Shown here piece after piece: positions 45,711 to 52,753 of a stretch of 64,000 nucleotides of DNA. The notes below the pieces were generated by a model, which saw only the letters and a list, made by a program, of their open reading frames with translations, was not told the origin of the DNA and did not search any database. The DNA is taken from positions 62,001 through 126,000 of the forward strand of contig CAWKNQ010000022.1 of assembly GCA_963850995.1 (NCBI GenBank), written 5' to 3'. This DNA is from Gaiellasilicea sp963850995. Lineage in GTDB: Bacteria; Actinomycetota; Thermoleophilia; Gaiellales; Gaiellaceae. The first letter of the stretch is position 1; the number at the start of each line of letters is the position of its first letter. The position numbers and the translations under genes are program-made.

Positions 45711-46607
45711 ATGCGGGCCGAGTACCGCGAGGAGCCCTGCCGGACGGCGCTGAACCGGGTCAAGGGGATGCCGTTCGCGTGGTCGCTGAACCCGTACACG
45801 GGCTGCGTGCACCGCTGCACGTTCTGTTACGTCCGGGCGTTCGAGCTCCGGGCAGACCGGCCGGCGGACGACCGCTACGGCCGCTCGATCCGGGTCAAGG
45901 TGAACGTCGCCGAGGTGCTGACGCGGGAGCTCGCGCGGCCGTCGTGGCGCGGCGAGCCGGTCGTGATCGGCGCGGCGACCGACCCCTACCAGCCGGCGGA
46001 GGGGCGCTACCGGCTGACTCGCGCCTGCATCGAGGCGCTCGGGCGGGCGGAGACCCCGTTCTCGATCATCACACGCGGCCCGCTGGTCGTCCGGGACGTC
46101 GACGTGCTGCGGGAGGCCGCCCTCCGTGCCGAGGTGTCGGTCACGTTCTCCGTGCCGACGCTCGATCCGCACGTGTGGCGGACGACCGAGCCGGGCACCG
46201 CGCCTCCCCGCCAACGCCTCCGCGCGCTGACGACGCTCGTCGAGGCGGGGATCAAGGCAAGCGTCGGGATGGCGCCGATCCTCCCCGGCCTCTCCGACCG
46301 GCCGGAGCAGCTGGCCGACGTCGTCAAGGCGGCGCGCGAGGCAGGGGCCACAGGGATCTGGGCGAGCCTTCTCCATCTCCGGCCGGGCACGAAGGAGCAC
46401 TTCCTCGAGGCGCTCGCGCGCGACTGGCCGGAGGAGCTCGGGCGCTACGAGCGGCTCTATGGGCGCGGCGCCTACCTTCCCCGCTCCGAGGTCGAGCCCG
46501 TGCGCGACCGAGTGCGCACGCTCGCGCGCGAGCAGGGCGTCCGCGACCGCAGGCGCGTCAAGCTCGCGCCGCCGCCGGAGCCCACGCAACTGTCACTGAG
46601 CCTGTAA
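45711..46607 (+). CDS. Radical SAM protein of the SplB-like/Rv2578c family
   Basis: 298 aa. [4Fe-4S]/SAM motif CVHRCTFCYVRAFE (CxxxCxxC); N-terminus ALNRVKGMPFAWSLNPYTGC; VIGAATDPYQPAEGRYRLTR; SVTFSVPTLDPHVWRTTEPG; C-terminal LRPGTKEHFLEALARDWPEE. Relatives include spore photoproduct lyase-like and Rv2578c-type proteins. Rv2578c of M. tuberculosis is, to my recollection, among genes with a LexA box, which fits the SOS-like site here. Probable role in DNA damage response; exact lesion unknown. Confidence 0.87.
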   Translation: MRAEYREEPCRTALNRVKGMPFAWSLNPYTGCVHRCTFCYVRAFELRADRPADDRYGRSIRVKVNVAEVLTRELARPSWRGEPVVIGAATDPYQPAEGRYRLTRACIEALGRAETPFSIITRGPLVVRDVDVLREAALRAEVSVTFSVPTLDPHVWRTTEPGTAPPRQRLRALTTLVEAGIKASVGMAPILPGLSDRPEQLADVVKAAREAGATGIWASLLHLRPGTKEHFLEALARDWPEELGRYERLYGRGAYLPRSEVEPVRDRVRTLAREQGVRDRRRVKLAPPPEPTQLSLSL

Positions 46608-46623
46608 GCGCCGCGTGGCTGCA

Positions 46624-46629
46624 TAGACT
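46624..46629 (+). promoter_or_regulatory. Leaderless-type -10 element (TAGACT) of the response regulator
   Basis: TAGACT, then TCCCGCG, then ATG at 46637 (7-base spacing). Confidence 0.5.
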
Positions 46630-46636
46630 TCCCGCG

Positions 46637-47260
46637 ATGCCGGACGAGATCACGTGTCTGATCGTCGACGACCACGAGGTCGTGCGCGAAGGGCTCAGGC
46701 TGTCGCTCTCGCGGGCGCCGCACGTGCGCGTGATCGGCGAGGCGTCGGACGGCGCCGGCGCAGTCACGCTCGTCGAGCGTCGCCGGCCGAAGGTCGTCGT
46801 CATCGACGTCCGCATGCCCGGGATGGACGGGCTCGAGGCGACCAAGCTGATCCTCGAGAAGGTGCCCGAGACGGCGGTGTTGATCTTCACCGCGTACAGC
46901 GAGCGCTCGCTGCTCGCCCGCGGCCTCGAGTCGGGGGCGAAGGGCTACATCCTCAAGGAGGCGCCGCACGCGACACTGCTGCGCGCGATCGAGAAGGTCG
47001 CCGCCGGCGAGAGCTTCGTCGACCCCGCGCTGATGCCGGCCTTCCTCTCCGGCAAGGAGCAGAACGAGATGCTCACTGCCCGCGAGCGGGAGATCCTGCA
47101 GCTGCTCGCGGACGGGATGTCGAACGCGGACGTCGCCGGCAAGCTCTTCATCAGCCAGGAGACGGTGAAGAGCCACGTCCGGCACATCCTCGCGAAGCTC
47201 GAGGCGGACACGCGCACCCACGCGGTCGCGATCGCGCTCCGCGACGCGATCATCGACTGA
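46637..47260 (+). CDS. NarL/LuxR-type response regulator
   Basis: 207 aa. Receiver: acidic pair in LIVDDHEVVREGLRL, phospho-acceptor Asp57 in VVVIDVRMPGMDGLEA, Thr in VLIFTAYSE, Lys in GYILKEAPH. C-terminal LuxR HTH: LTAREREILQLLADGMSNAD and ISQETVKSHVRHILAKLEAD. Followed with a 1-base overlap by a small histidine kinase-like gene, its likely partner. Confidence 0.93.
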   Translation: MPDEITCLIVDDHEVVREGLRLSLSRAPHVRVIGEASDGAGAVTLVERRRPKVVVIDVRMPGMDGLEATKLILEKVPETAVLIFTAYSERSLLARGLESGAKGYILKEAPHATLLRAIEKVAAGESFVDPALMPAFLSGKEQNEMLTAREREILQLLADGMSNADVAGKLFISQETVKSHVRHILAKLEADTRTHAVAIALRDAIID

Positions 47261-47928
47261 TGGAGACCGGCACCCCGGACGCCGAGCGCGACCGGCTGGT
47301 CGAGCGGATCATCACTGCAGAGCAGGACGAGCGACGCCGCCTGGCGCTCTTCCTCCACGACGGGCCGGTGCAGAACCTGGCCGGGATCGCGCTCATGCTC
47401 GACGCGGCCGTGCAGGCGATCGACGACGGCCGCCCGGAGGCGGCGAGGGGGATCATGGCGTCCGCGCTCGAGCGGCACCGGGAGACGATCCGCTCTCTCC
47501 GCGACCTCTCGTTCAACATCGAGCCGGTCGTGCTCCGCGACCAGGGGTTCGCCGCCGCGGTGGAAGAGCTCGCGCAGCAGATGGGGATGGAGCACAAGCT
47601 GCAGATCGAGGTCGACGTCGACCGCGCCGCCGGCCTCGGCGAGAAGGAGCAGGTCGGCCTCTACCAGATCTTCCGCGAGTCGCTCAGCCAGGCGGTGCGA
47701 CGCGGGCCGCCGACGCGGATCTCGGTCCTGGTCCGCGACACGGCCGAGGGCGAGATCGAGGCAGTCGTCAGCGACAACGGGAAGGGCGAGCGGCGCCGGG
47801 CCACGCTCGACGCGATCGCGGAGCGCGCCTCGACTCTGAACAGTCGCTTCTCGGTCGTACAGGGCCCGGACGGCGGCACCGCGATCCACGTCGTCTTCCC
47901 GTCCTACGCAGGCCCGAGCAGCGATTAG
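47260..47928 (+). CDS. HisKA_3-type sensor kinase-like protein without sensor domain
   Basis: 222 aa, soluble. Dimerisation/phosphotransfer helix: ERRRLALFLHDGPVQNLAGI with His33. ATPase-like part: LYQIFRESLSQAVRRGPPTR and VVSDNGKGERRRATLDAIAE, ending GGTAIHVVFPSY. The N-box Asn normally found in (E)xLxN is Gln here (ESLSQ), and the second glycine box is weak, so ATP binding may be impaired. No input domain or membrane segment; it may take signals from another protein or act as a phosphatase. Confidence 0.82.
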   Translation: METGTPDAERDRLVERIITAEQDERRRLALFLHDGPVQNLAGIALMLDAAVQAIDDGRPEAARGIMASALERHRETIRSLRDLSFNIEPVVLRDQGFAAAVEELAQQMGMEHKLQIEVDVDRAAGLGEKEQVGLYQIFRESLSQAVRRGPPTRISVLVRDTAEGEIEAVVSDNGKGERRRATLDAIAERASTLNSRFSVVQGPDGGTAIHVVFPSYAGPSSD

Positions 47929-47931
47929 ACT
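47926..47931 (+). promoter_or_regulatory. Leaderless-type -10 element (TAGACT) before a small ORF
   Basis: TAGACT overlaps the TAG stop of the kinase gene; 8 bases later is ATG 47940. Supports the small ORF being real and separately transcribed. Confidence 0.45.
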
Positions 47932-47939
47932 CGCCGACG

Positions 47940-48146
47940 ATGGACGAGCACGGAAACCACGGCGGCTCCGAATATCTCCTCTTCGTCTGGTCCCCGTCGG
48001 GCTGGACGCTTCGGCTGCGGCACGGCGAGGTGCCGCAGGTCGGCTCGACCGTCGAGGAAGGCGAGACGCGGCTGCAGGTCAGCAAGCTCGGGCCGTCGCC
48101 GCTCCCCGGCGACCGCCGCCGCTGCGCGTACACGCAGCTCGCGTAG
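47940..48146 (+). CDS. Small hypothetical protein
   Basis: 68 aa with strand-rich sequence: EYLLFVWSPSGWTLRLRHGE, VGSTVEEGETRLQVSKLGPS, RRRCAYTQLA. It looks like a small beta protein. No family recognised. It follows the two-component pair and is followed by a hairpin. Confidence 0.55.
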   Translation: MDEHGNHGGSEYLLFVWSPSGWTLRLRHGEVPQVGSTVEEGETRLQVSKLGPSPLPGDRRRCAYTQLA

Positions 48147-48148
48147 AC

Positions 48149-48165
48149 GTGTCCGCTGCGGACAC
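48149..48165. terminator. Short hairpin between convergent genes
   Basis: GTGTCCG and CGGACAC pair around CTG. A second short stem (GGCCG-CAA-CGGCC) lies near 48185-48197. No T-tract. Position between a plus and a minus gene end suggests a terminator. Confidence 0.4.
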
Positions 48166-48201
48166 GATGGGTCCTGGCCCCGACATGGCCGCAACGGCCG
48201 G

Positions 48202-49266
48202 TCAGGCGAGAGCGGTCTCGGCGGCGATGCGGCCGTAGACGAGCGCGGCGGCGAGGCCGCTGCCGTACCCGCCCGTGAAGATCCCGCCCGCGTCGGCGCC
48301 CGCCGCGTAGAGGCCGGGAACCAGGACGCCGTCGCGGTCGAGCACGCGGGCGTGCTCGTCCACGCGCAGGCCGCCGATCGTGTGCGTCACGGCCGCGTAG
48401 ACGCGGACCGCGGTGAACGGCGGCTCCACGAGCTTCGGCGAAGCCGGCAGCGCGAACGGGAGCTCGCCGGCGGCTCTCACGTCGGCCCCGGCCGCACGGG
48501 CCGCGTCGACGAGGTCCGCGACGGTGCCGTACCGCGTCCGCTCGCGCAGCGCCCGGGCGTCGACGACGTACCAGGCGCGGCCGCCGGGGAACCGCTGCAC
48601 GATGTCGCTCTCGTGCCACGCCGGCGCCCCGAGGTCGCGACCGGCGTCGTCGAGCACGAGCGCGTGACGGGCATAGAGCTGCGACGCCGACACGTACCTG
48701 CTTTCGTCCACCTGCGCGGGCAGCGCCCGCCCGTAGAACTCGTCCATTCCCTCGGTGGTCGCCGCGCCGACCGAGAGGCCGTACTCCAGCCCGTCACCCT
48801 CGCTCCACGGAGCGGCACGCAGAAGCAGCCCATGCTCCCGCGCGAGGCGCACGCCGAAGCCCCCTGTCGCCAGCACGTCAGCCCGCTCGAACGGCATCTG
48901 CAACCTGACGTCACCGGCTGAGCGCACGAGCACGTCGGTCAGCGCCCGAGGGTCGTAGCGCCGCCCGTCGGTAACCGGGTTCCCGGTCTCGCGCGCCGCC
49001 GGCTCGACGCCGAGCGACTCGAGCCAGTCGAGCGCGTCGTCGAGCTCTTCGACGATCCGCCGTTGCAGCCGCGGATCGCCGCCGGGGCACTCGGCCCGGA
49101 ACGCATCCACGCTTCGGTGCCGCCAGATCACGCCACTCGACAGCAGCATCGAGCCGCCCGGCCGATCGCCCTTCTCGAAGACGACCGGCGTCGCGCCGAG
49201 CTCGCGCCCTCGCGCGGCCGCGGCGAGCCCCGCCATGCCGGCGCCGGCGACGGCGAGCCGCTTCAG
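48202..49266 (-). CDS. FAD-dependent oxidoreductase (FAD_binding_2, fumarate reductase-like)
   Basis: 354 aa if started at CTG 49266 (LKRLAVAGAGMAGLAAAARG), which restores the GxGxxG FAD loop; the ATG at 49236 would cut it. The CTG overlaps the upstream stop as CTGA, mirroring GTGA overlaps elsewhere. Other motifs: VVFEKGDRPGGSMLLSSG, RADVLATGGFGV and LYAAGADAGGIFTGGYGSGL. Similar to 3-ketosteroid dehydrogenase/fumarate reductase flavoproteins. Substrate unknown. Confidence 0.8.
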   Translation of the reverse strand: MKRLAVAGAGMAGLAAAARGRELGATPVVFEKGDRPGGSMLLSSGVIWRHRSVDAFRAECPGGDPRLQRRIVEELDDALDWLESLGVEPAARETGNPVTDGRRYDPRALTDVLVRSAGDVRLQMPFERADVLATGGFGVRLAREHGLLLRAAPWSEGDGLEYGLSVGAATTEGMDEFYGRALPAQVDESRYVSASQLYARHALVLDDAGRDLGAPAWHESDIVQRFPGGRAWYVVDARALRERTRYGTVADLVDAARAAGADVRAAGELPFALPASPKLVEPPFTAVRVYAAVTHTIGGLRVDEHARVLDRDGVLVPGLYAAGADAGGIFTGGYGSGLAAALVYGRIAAETALA

Positions 49267-49901
49267 GTGAGGGAGAAGGACGCCTTGTGCTCGATGTACT
49301 CGAGCTTGACCCGGTCCGGCCCCCAGACGAAGAGCGCGACCGTGTTCGGCGCGTCGACGAAGTCGGCGATCTCGACGCCCTGCTCCTCCGCCTCGGCCCG
49401 ATGCTCCTCCACCGACTCGACGAGCACGCCGAGGTGGTTGAGGAGCGGCCGCTCAGGCGTCCCCGGATCGCCCGGAACGAGCTCCAGGTACGCGCCCCCG
49501 ACCTCGAGCCGCCCATCCTCAGCGGGCGCAAATCCGAGCGCCTCCCACCCGGATGACGCCGCGACCGGGTCGGCGGCGTAGAGCGTGACGTGGTCGAGGT
49601 CGAGCTCGGAGTCGGTCTCTCGCTCGACGAGCACGAGCTGGAGCCCTTCGCCGAGATCGACGACGGCGTCGCGCCCGTCGAGCGACGACACGCGCAGCCC
49701 GACTTGCGCGAGCGCACCCCGCTCGCGCGGTCCCTCGGCGTCGAAGAGGGTGAGCTTGCCGCGTCGTGCATCGGCGCCGAGGAGCGTGAACCGGTCTGTG
49801 CGCTCGATCACGCGCAGCCCGAGCCGACCGACCGCGGCATCGACCATCCGGCTACGGTCCGCGACCCAGAGCGCGACGTGATCGAGCGTCAGCGGCTGCA
49901 C
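49263..49901 (-). CDS. VOC/glyoxalase superfamily protein, two tandem domains
   Basis: 212 aa. First domain begins QPLTLDHVALWVADRSRMVD; second begins LDLDHVTLYAADPVAASSGW and ends in LFVWGPDRVKLEYIEH, where the Glu is a typical metal ligand. Two VOC modules pair as in extradiol dioxygenase or methylmalonyl-CoA epimerase-like proteins. Coupled to the FAD protein, so they may act on one substrate. Confidence 0.82.
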   Translation of the reverse strand: MQPLTLDHVALWVADRSRMVDAAVGRLGLRVIERTDRFTLLGADARRGKLTLFDAEGPRERGALAQVGLRVSSLDGRDAVVDLGEGLQLVLVERETDSELDLDHVTLYAADPVAASSGWEALGFAPAEDGRLEVGGAYLELVPGDPGTPERPLLNHLGVLVESVEEHRAEAEEQGVEIADFVDAPNTVALFVWGPDRVKLEYIEHKASFSLT

Positions 49902-49922
49902 GCACGCAGGATAGCTGCGCGC

Positions 49923-50261
49923 TCAACTTTTCTTCGCGTCAACCGCCCGCTGCAGCTGGGCCTTCGTCATCTTCGAGCGGCCTTCGACGCGCAGGTTCTT
50001 CGCCTCCTCGTAGAGCTGGTCGCGCGTCCGGCCCTTGCCACGCCGCGTTCCCGACCGTAGGCCGCCGCGGCGGCCCGAGGAGATGTCCTCGCGCGAGAGG
50101 CGGGACGACTCCCGCGCCTCGCCCTTTCGCGCCCGCTCCTTGTTGACCGTGCGAGCGGCGATCTCCTTCGCCTTGCCCTTGGACGTGCCGCGATCCTCGA
50201 GGCTGTCGCGGACGTGCTCGTACTGCCGCTCGCGCTTGTCGCTCCAGGCTTCCTGTGGCAT
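49923..50261 (-). CDS. Plasmid-stabilization-like, Rho N-type domain protein
   Basis: 112 aa, highly charged. EAWSDKRERQYEHVRDSLED, EIAARTVNKERARKGEA and C-terminal TRDQLYEEAKNLRVEGRSKM with TKAQLQRAV, the last resembling a SAP/Rho N-terminal-like helix pair. Homologues are often named plasmid stabilization protein without proof; here it is chromosomal. Likely nucleic-acid binding. ATG start with GGAGGGG upstream. Confidence 0.8.
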   Translation of the reverse strand: MPQEAWSDKRERQYEHVRDSLEDRGTSKGKAKEIAARTVNKERARKGEARESSRLSREDISSGRRGGLRSGTRRGKGRTRDQLYEEAKNLRVEGRSKMTKAQLQRAVDAKKS

Positions 50262-50313
50262 GACCCCTCCTTCGTGAGATTGAACGGGTCCGCAGTACCC
50301 GTTCTTGCCGGGG

Positions 50314-50625
50314 TCAATCGCTTTCGAGCGGCAGGTTCTGGACGTTGTGCTCGGTTGCGTACTCGTCGACGAGCGGGTCGATCACGGCCGCACCGTCCGA
50401 GTAGGCGTAGTTGATCTTCACGAACGGCTCCCACTTGTCCGGGAGCGCGTCCTCGGGGAAGATCGCCTCGACCGGGCACTCGGGCTCGCACGCGCCGCAG
50501 TCGATGCATTCCTCCGGGTCGATTACCAGCAGACGCCCGAACTCGTGGATGCAGTCCACCGGGCAGACGTCGACGCACGAGCGGTCTTTGATGTCGATGC
50601 ACGGCTCGGCGATGATGTACGTCAT
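50314..50625 (-). CDS. fdxA: 7Fe-type ferredoxin
   Basis: 103 aa. Cys residues at 9, 17, 21 and 25 (CIDIKDRSCVDVCPVDC) and at 40, 43, 46 and 50 (CIDCGACEPECPVEAI) give one 3Fe-4S-type and one 4Fe-4S cluster, as in actinobacterial FdxA. Electron carrier for cytochromes P450 or other redox enzymes. Separate leaderless promoter. Confidence 0.93.
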   Translation of the reverse strand: MTYIIAEPCIDIKDRSCVDVCPVDCIHEFGRLLVIDPEECIDCGACEPECPVEAIFPEDALPDKWEPFVKINYAYSDGAAVIDPLVDEYATEHNVQNLPLESD

Positions 50626-50632
50626 CGCCGCG

Positions 50633-50638
50633 AGTCTA
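50633..50638 (-). promoter_or_regulatory. Leaderless-type -10 element (TAGACT) of ferredoxin
   Basis: Minus-strand TAGACT, then CGCGGCG, then ATG at 50625. Confidence 0.55.
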
Positions 50639-50665
50639 TCGAGGGCCGTTCGGCGGGACGGGCGG

Positions 50666-50980
50666 TCAGCTCGACGGAGCGGTCAACTCGGCGACGAGCT
50701 CGGGAACGCGCTCGGCGAGCGCCGACTTGACGATCACCTGGTCGAAGCCTGCCGTGTGGGCGCGCTGCAGCCCCGCCTTGTCCGTGTGGTTGGTGAAGCC
50801 GACGATCGGAACGTCCGGCCAGGAGTCGACCACCTCCTCCGGCTCGACGCGGGCGATGTCCGCGATCACGAGGTCCGGCGGATCGACGCTGTCGGTCATG
50901 ACCAGGTGGTGGCCACGCAGCAGCGCCTCGAGCTTGCCCCGGAAGAAGAGATCGACGCCTGCGAGCAGGATCGTCGCCAC
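50666..50980 (-). CDS. Stand-alone receiver-like domain
   Basis: 104 aa, about the size of a receiver domain. ATILLAGVDLFFRGKLEALL replaces the usual acidic pair with a single Asp; DLVIADIARVEPEE has the Asp in the acceptor position, VGFTNHTDK the Thr, and QVIVKSALAE the Lys. The degenerate acidic pocket suggests a pseudo-receiver. No output domain. Confidence 0.65.
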   Translation of the reverse strand: MATILLAGVDLFFRGKLEALLRGHHLVMTDSVDPPDLVIADIARVEPEEVVDSWPDVPIVGFTNHTDKAGLQRAHTAGFDQVIVKSALAERVPELVAELTAPSS

Positions 50981-50986
50981 GAGCCG

Positions 50987-50992
50987 AATCTA
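50987..50992 (-). promoter_or_regulatory. Leaderless-type -10 element (TAGATT) of the receiver-like gene
   Basis: Minus-strand TAGATT, then CGGCTC, then GTG at 50980. Confidence 0.5.
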
Positions 50993-51012
50993 ACAATGTT
51001 CTTCCAGTCCGG

Positions 51013-51723
51013 CTAGAGACCCAGCGCCTCGAAGAGCCGATTCAGGTAGACGCGCAGGCGCCAGAACTCCCCCGCGAAGAGCAGCGCGCCGAGCGAGACG
51101 AGGATGAGGCCGCTGACGAACTGGATCGCCGCGTAGTGGTCGCGAACACGCCGGAAGACTCCCATCGCTGGCACGAACAGCGCCGCGGCGATCAGGAACG
51201 GGATCGCCAGCCCGAGCGCGTAGACGGCGAGGAGCGCCGACCCTTCGAGGACGGTGTTGGAATCGCCGGCGAGCACGAGGATCGAGCCGAGCACCGGGCC
51301 GATGCACGGTGCGGCGCAGACGGCGAACGCGCCGCCGAGCAAGAACCCCGACCCGCGCCGCCGCGCGCCCTGCACGAGCCCGGCGCCGACGAGCCGCTCG
51401 GGCCACGGCAGCAGACCCATGAACACCAGCCCGAAGACGATCAGGACGAATCCGGCGACTTGCTCGAGCAGGAACTGGTTCCGCGTGATCGAGAGCCCGA
51501 TCGCGGCCGCGCCGGCGCCGAGCAGGACGAAGACCGCGATGAGGCCGGCGACGAACGGAAGGCTCGCGACGACGACGCGCCGGGCCGCGCCGGGCTCTCC
51601 CAGACGCTCGGCCTCGACCGACGAGACAGCGGAGAGGTAGCCGGGGACCAGGGGCAGGACGCAGGGGGCGAGGAACGAGACGAAACCCGCGCCGAACGCG
51701 ACGACGACTGCGGTTCCGCTCAT
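51013..51723 (-). CDS. ccdA: Cytochrome c biogenesis protein CcdA
   Basis: 236 aa with six membrane segments. Redox Cys in FVSFLAPCVLPLVPGYLSAV and in FAVCAAPCIGPVLGSIL, the two helices that relay electrons from cytoplasmic thioredoxin to extracytoplasmic thiol proteins. Sits with CcmH and TlpA genes, so it supports haem attachment to c-type cytochromes or thiol maintenance. CcdA start is ATG 51723, 7 bases from the CcmH stop. Confidence 0.92.
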   Translation of the reverse strand: MSGTAVVVAFGAGFVSFLAPCVLPLVPGYLSAVSSVEAERLGEPGAARRVVVASLPFVAGLIAVFVLLGAGAAAIGLSITRNQFLLEQVAGFVLIVFGLVFMGLLPWPERLVGAGLVQGARRRGSGFLLGGAFAVCAAPCIGPVLGSILVLAGDSNTVLEGSALLAVYALGLAIPFLIAAALFVPAMGVFRRVRDHYAAIQFVSGLILVSLGALLFAGEFWRLRVYLNRLFEALGL

Positions 51724-51730
51724 CGGCCGC

Positions 51731-52180
51731 TCATTCGAACTTTGCGAGCTCGGCGTCGAGCTGCCGGTCGAGCTCCGGATCGAGCGGCGCGACGCCGTCG
51801 CCGCCCGGCGGCTCGCTCTCACGCCTGCTCCACCGCCACGCGAGCACGCCCACGACGAGCGCACCGACAACGAGGCCCGCGAGCGGAAGCAGCCAGGCGA
51901 TCCAGTCGAACCCCTTCCGCGGCGGCACGGCGAGCACGGTCGGCCCGAACTGGTCGACGAGCTGCGCCTTGATCTCGCTCTTCGTGTCCCCCGCGGCGAT
52001 GCGGGCGCGGATGAACGCCTTCATCCGCAGCGCGACGGGCGCGTTCGACGTGTCGAGCGTCGTCTCGCACACCGGGCAGACGAGCTCGGACTCGAGCTCG
52101 GCCGCAGTCGGCGCCGTCTCGCTCGCCGCCGCCGAGCTCGCGAGAGCGAGCGCTGCGACTGCGATCGCGAGCAGTTTCAC
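51731..52180 (-). CDS. CcmH-like cytochrome c biogenesis protein
   Basis: 149 aa. Signal sequence (KLLAIAVAALALASSAAA), then ELVCPVCETTLDTSNAPVAL with the CxxC that reduces apocytochrome Cys, and a C-terminal membrane helix (WIAWLLPLAGLVVGALVVGV). GTG start overlaps the TlpA gene stop. CcmF and other Ccm proteins are not in this window, although CcmH is normally a System I protein. Confidence 0.87.
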   Translation of the reverse strand: MKLLAIAVAALALASSAAASETAPTAAELESELVCPVCETTLDTSNAPVALRMKAFIRARIAAGDTKSEIKAQLVDQFGPTVLAVPPRKGFDWIAWLLPLAGLVVGALVVGVLAWRWSRRESEPPGGDGVAPLDPELDRQLDAELAKFE

Positions 52181-52728
52181 GCCGGTGCCAGCGCTCGCTC
52201 GATCCCCGCGTCGATCTCGGCCGCGTCGTCGACAGGCCCGGCGATTCGGTGGCGCACGCGTCCCTCGGCGTCGACGAAGTACGTCTCCGGGAAGCCCGTG
52301 ACGCCGTAGCGGCCTACGGTCGAGCCTTTGCCGTCGTAGACATTCGGGTAGGTGACGCCGTAGCGGGCGAGGAACGCTCGGGCATCGCCGCGGAAGTCCT
52401 TCACGTCGACGCCGACGAAGACCACGTCCTTGCCCCGCCAGCGCTCGGAGGCCTGCTGCAGCAGCGGCGTCTCGTCCTTGCACGGACCGCACCAGGAGGC
52501 CCAGAAGTTGAGCACGACGGTCTTTCCGCGCAGCGACGCCAGCGTCAGATCGCCGTCTCCGTCCAGCCGCTCGAGCGTGAACTCGGGCGCCGTCGGCGTC
52601 CCCCCGCGTTGGAGCGACGACGTCACCTCGCTCTCGCCCTGGATGAGCTTCCAGCCGAGCAGTCCGAGCAGTGCCGCCACGACGGCGACGGCCGCGACCT
52701 GCGCGCCGAGGCGCAAGCGGCCGGTCAT
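52177..52728 (-). CDS. TlpA/ResA/CcmG-like thiol-disulfide oxidoreductase
   Basis: 183 aa. N-terminal anchor (GAQVAAVAVVAALLGLLGWK), thioredoxin fold with TVVLNFWASWCGPCKDETPL (WCGPC) and cis-Pro in VTGFPETYFVDAEGRV. Extracytoplasmic reductant in cytochrome c maturation, fed by CcdA. First gene of the three-gene Ccm-like unit, 25 bases after the L,D-transpeptidase gene. Confidence 0.92.
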   Translation of the reverse strand: MTGRLRLGAQVAAVAVVAALLGLLGWKLIQGESEVTSSLQRGGTPTAPEFTLERLDGDGDLTLASLRGKTVVLNFWASWCGPCKDETPLLQQASERWRGKDVVFVGVDVKDFRGDARAFLARYGVTYPNVYDGKGSTVGRYGVTGFPETYFVDAEGRVRHRIAGPVDDAAEIDAGIERALAPA

Positions 52729-52753
52729 CGACGGAGGCGTCGGCGAGCGGCGG

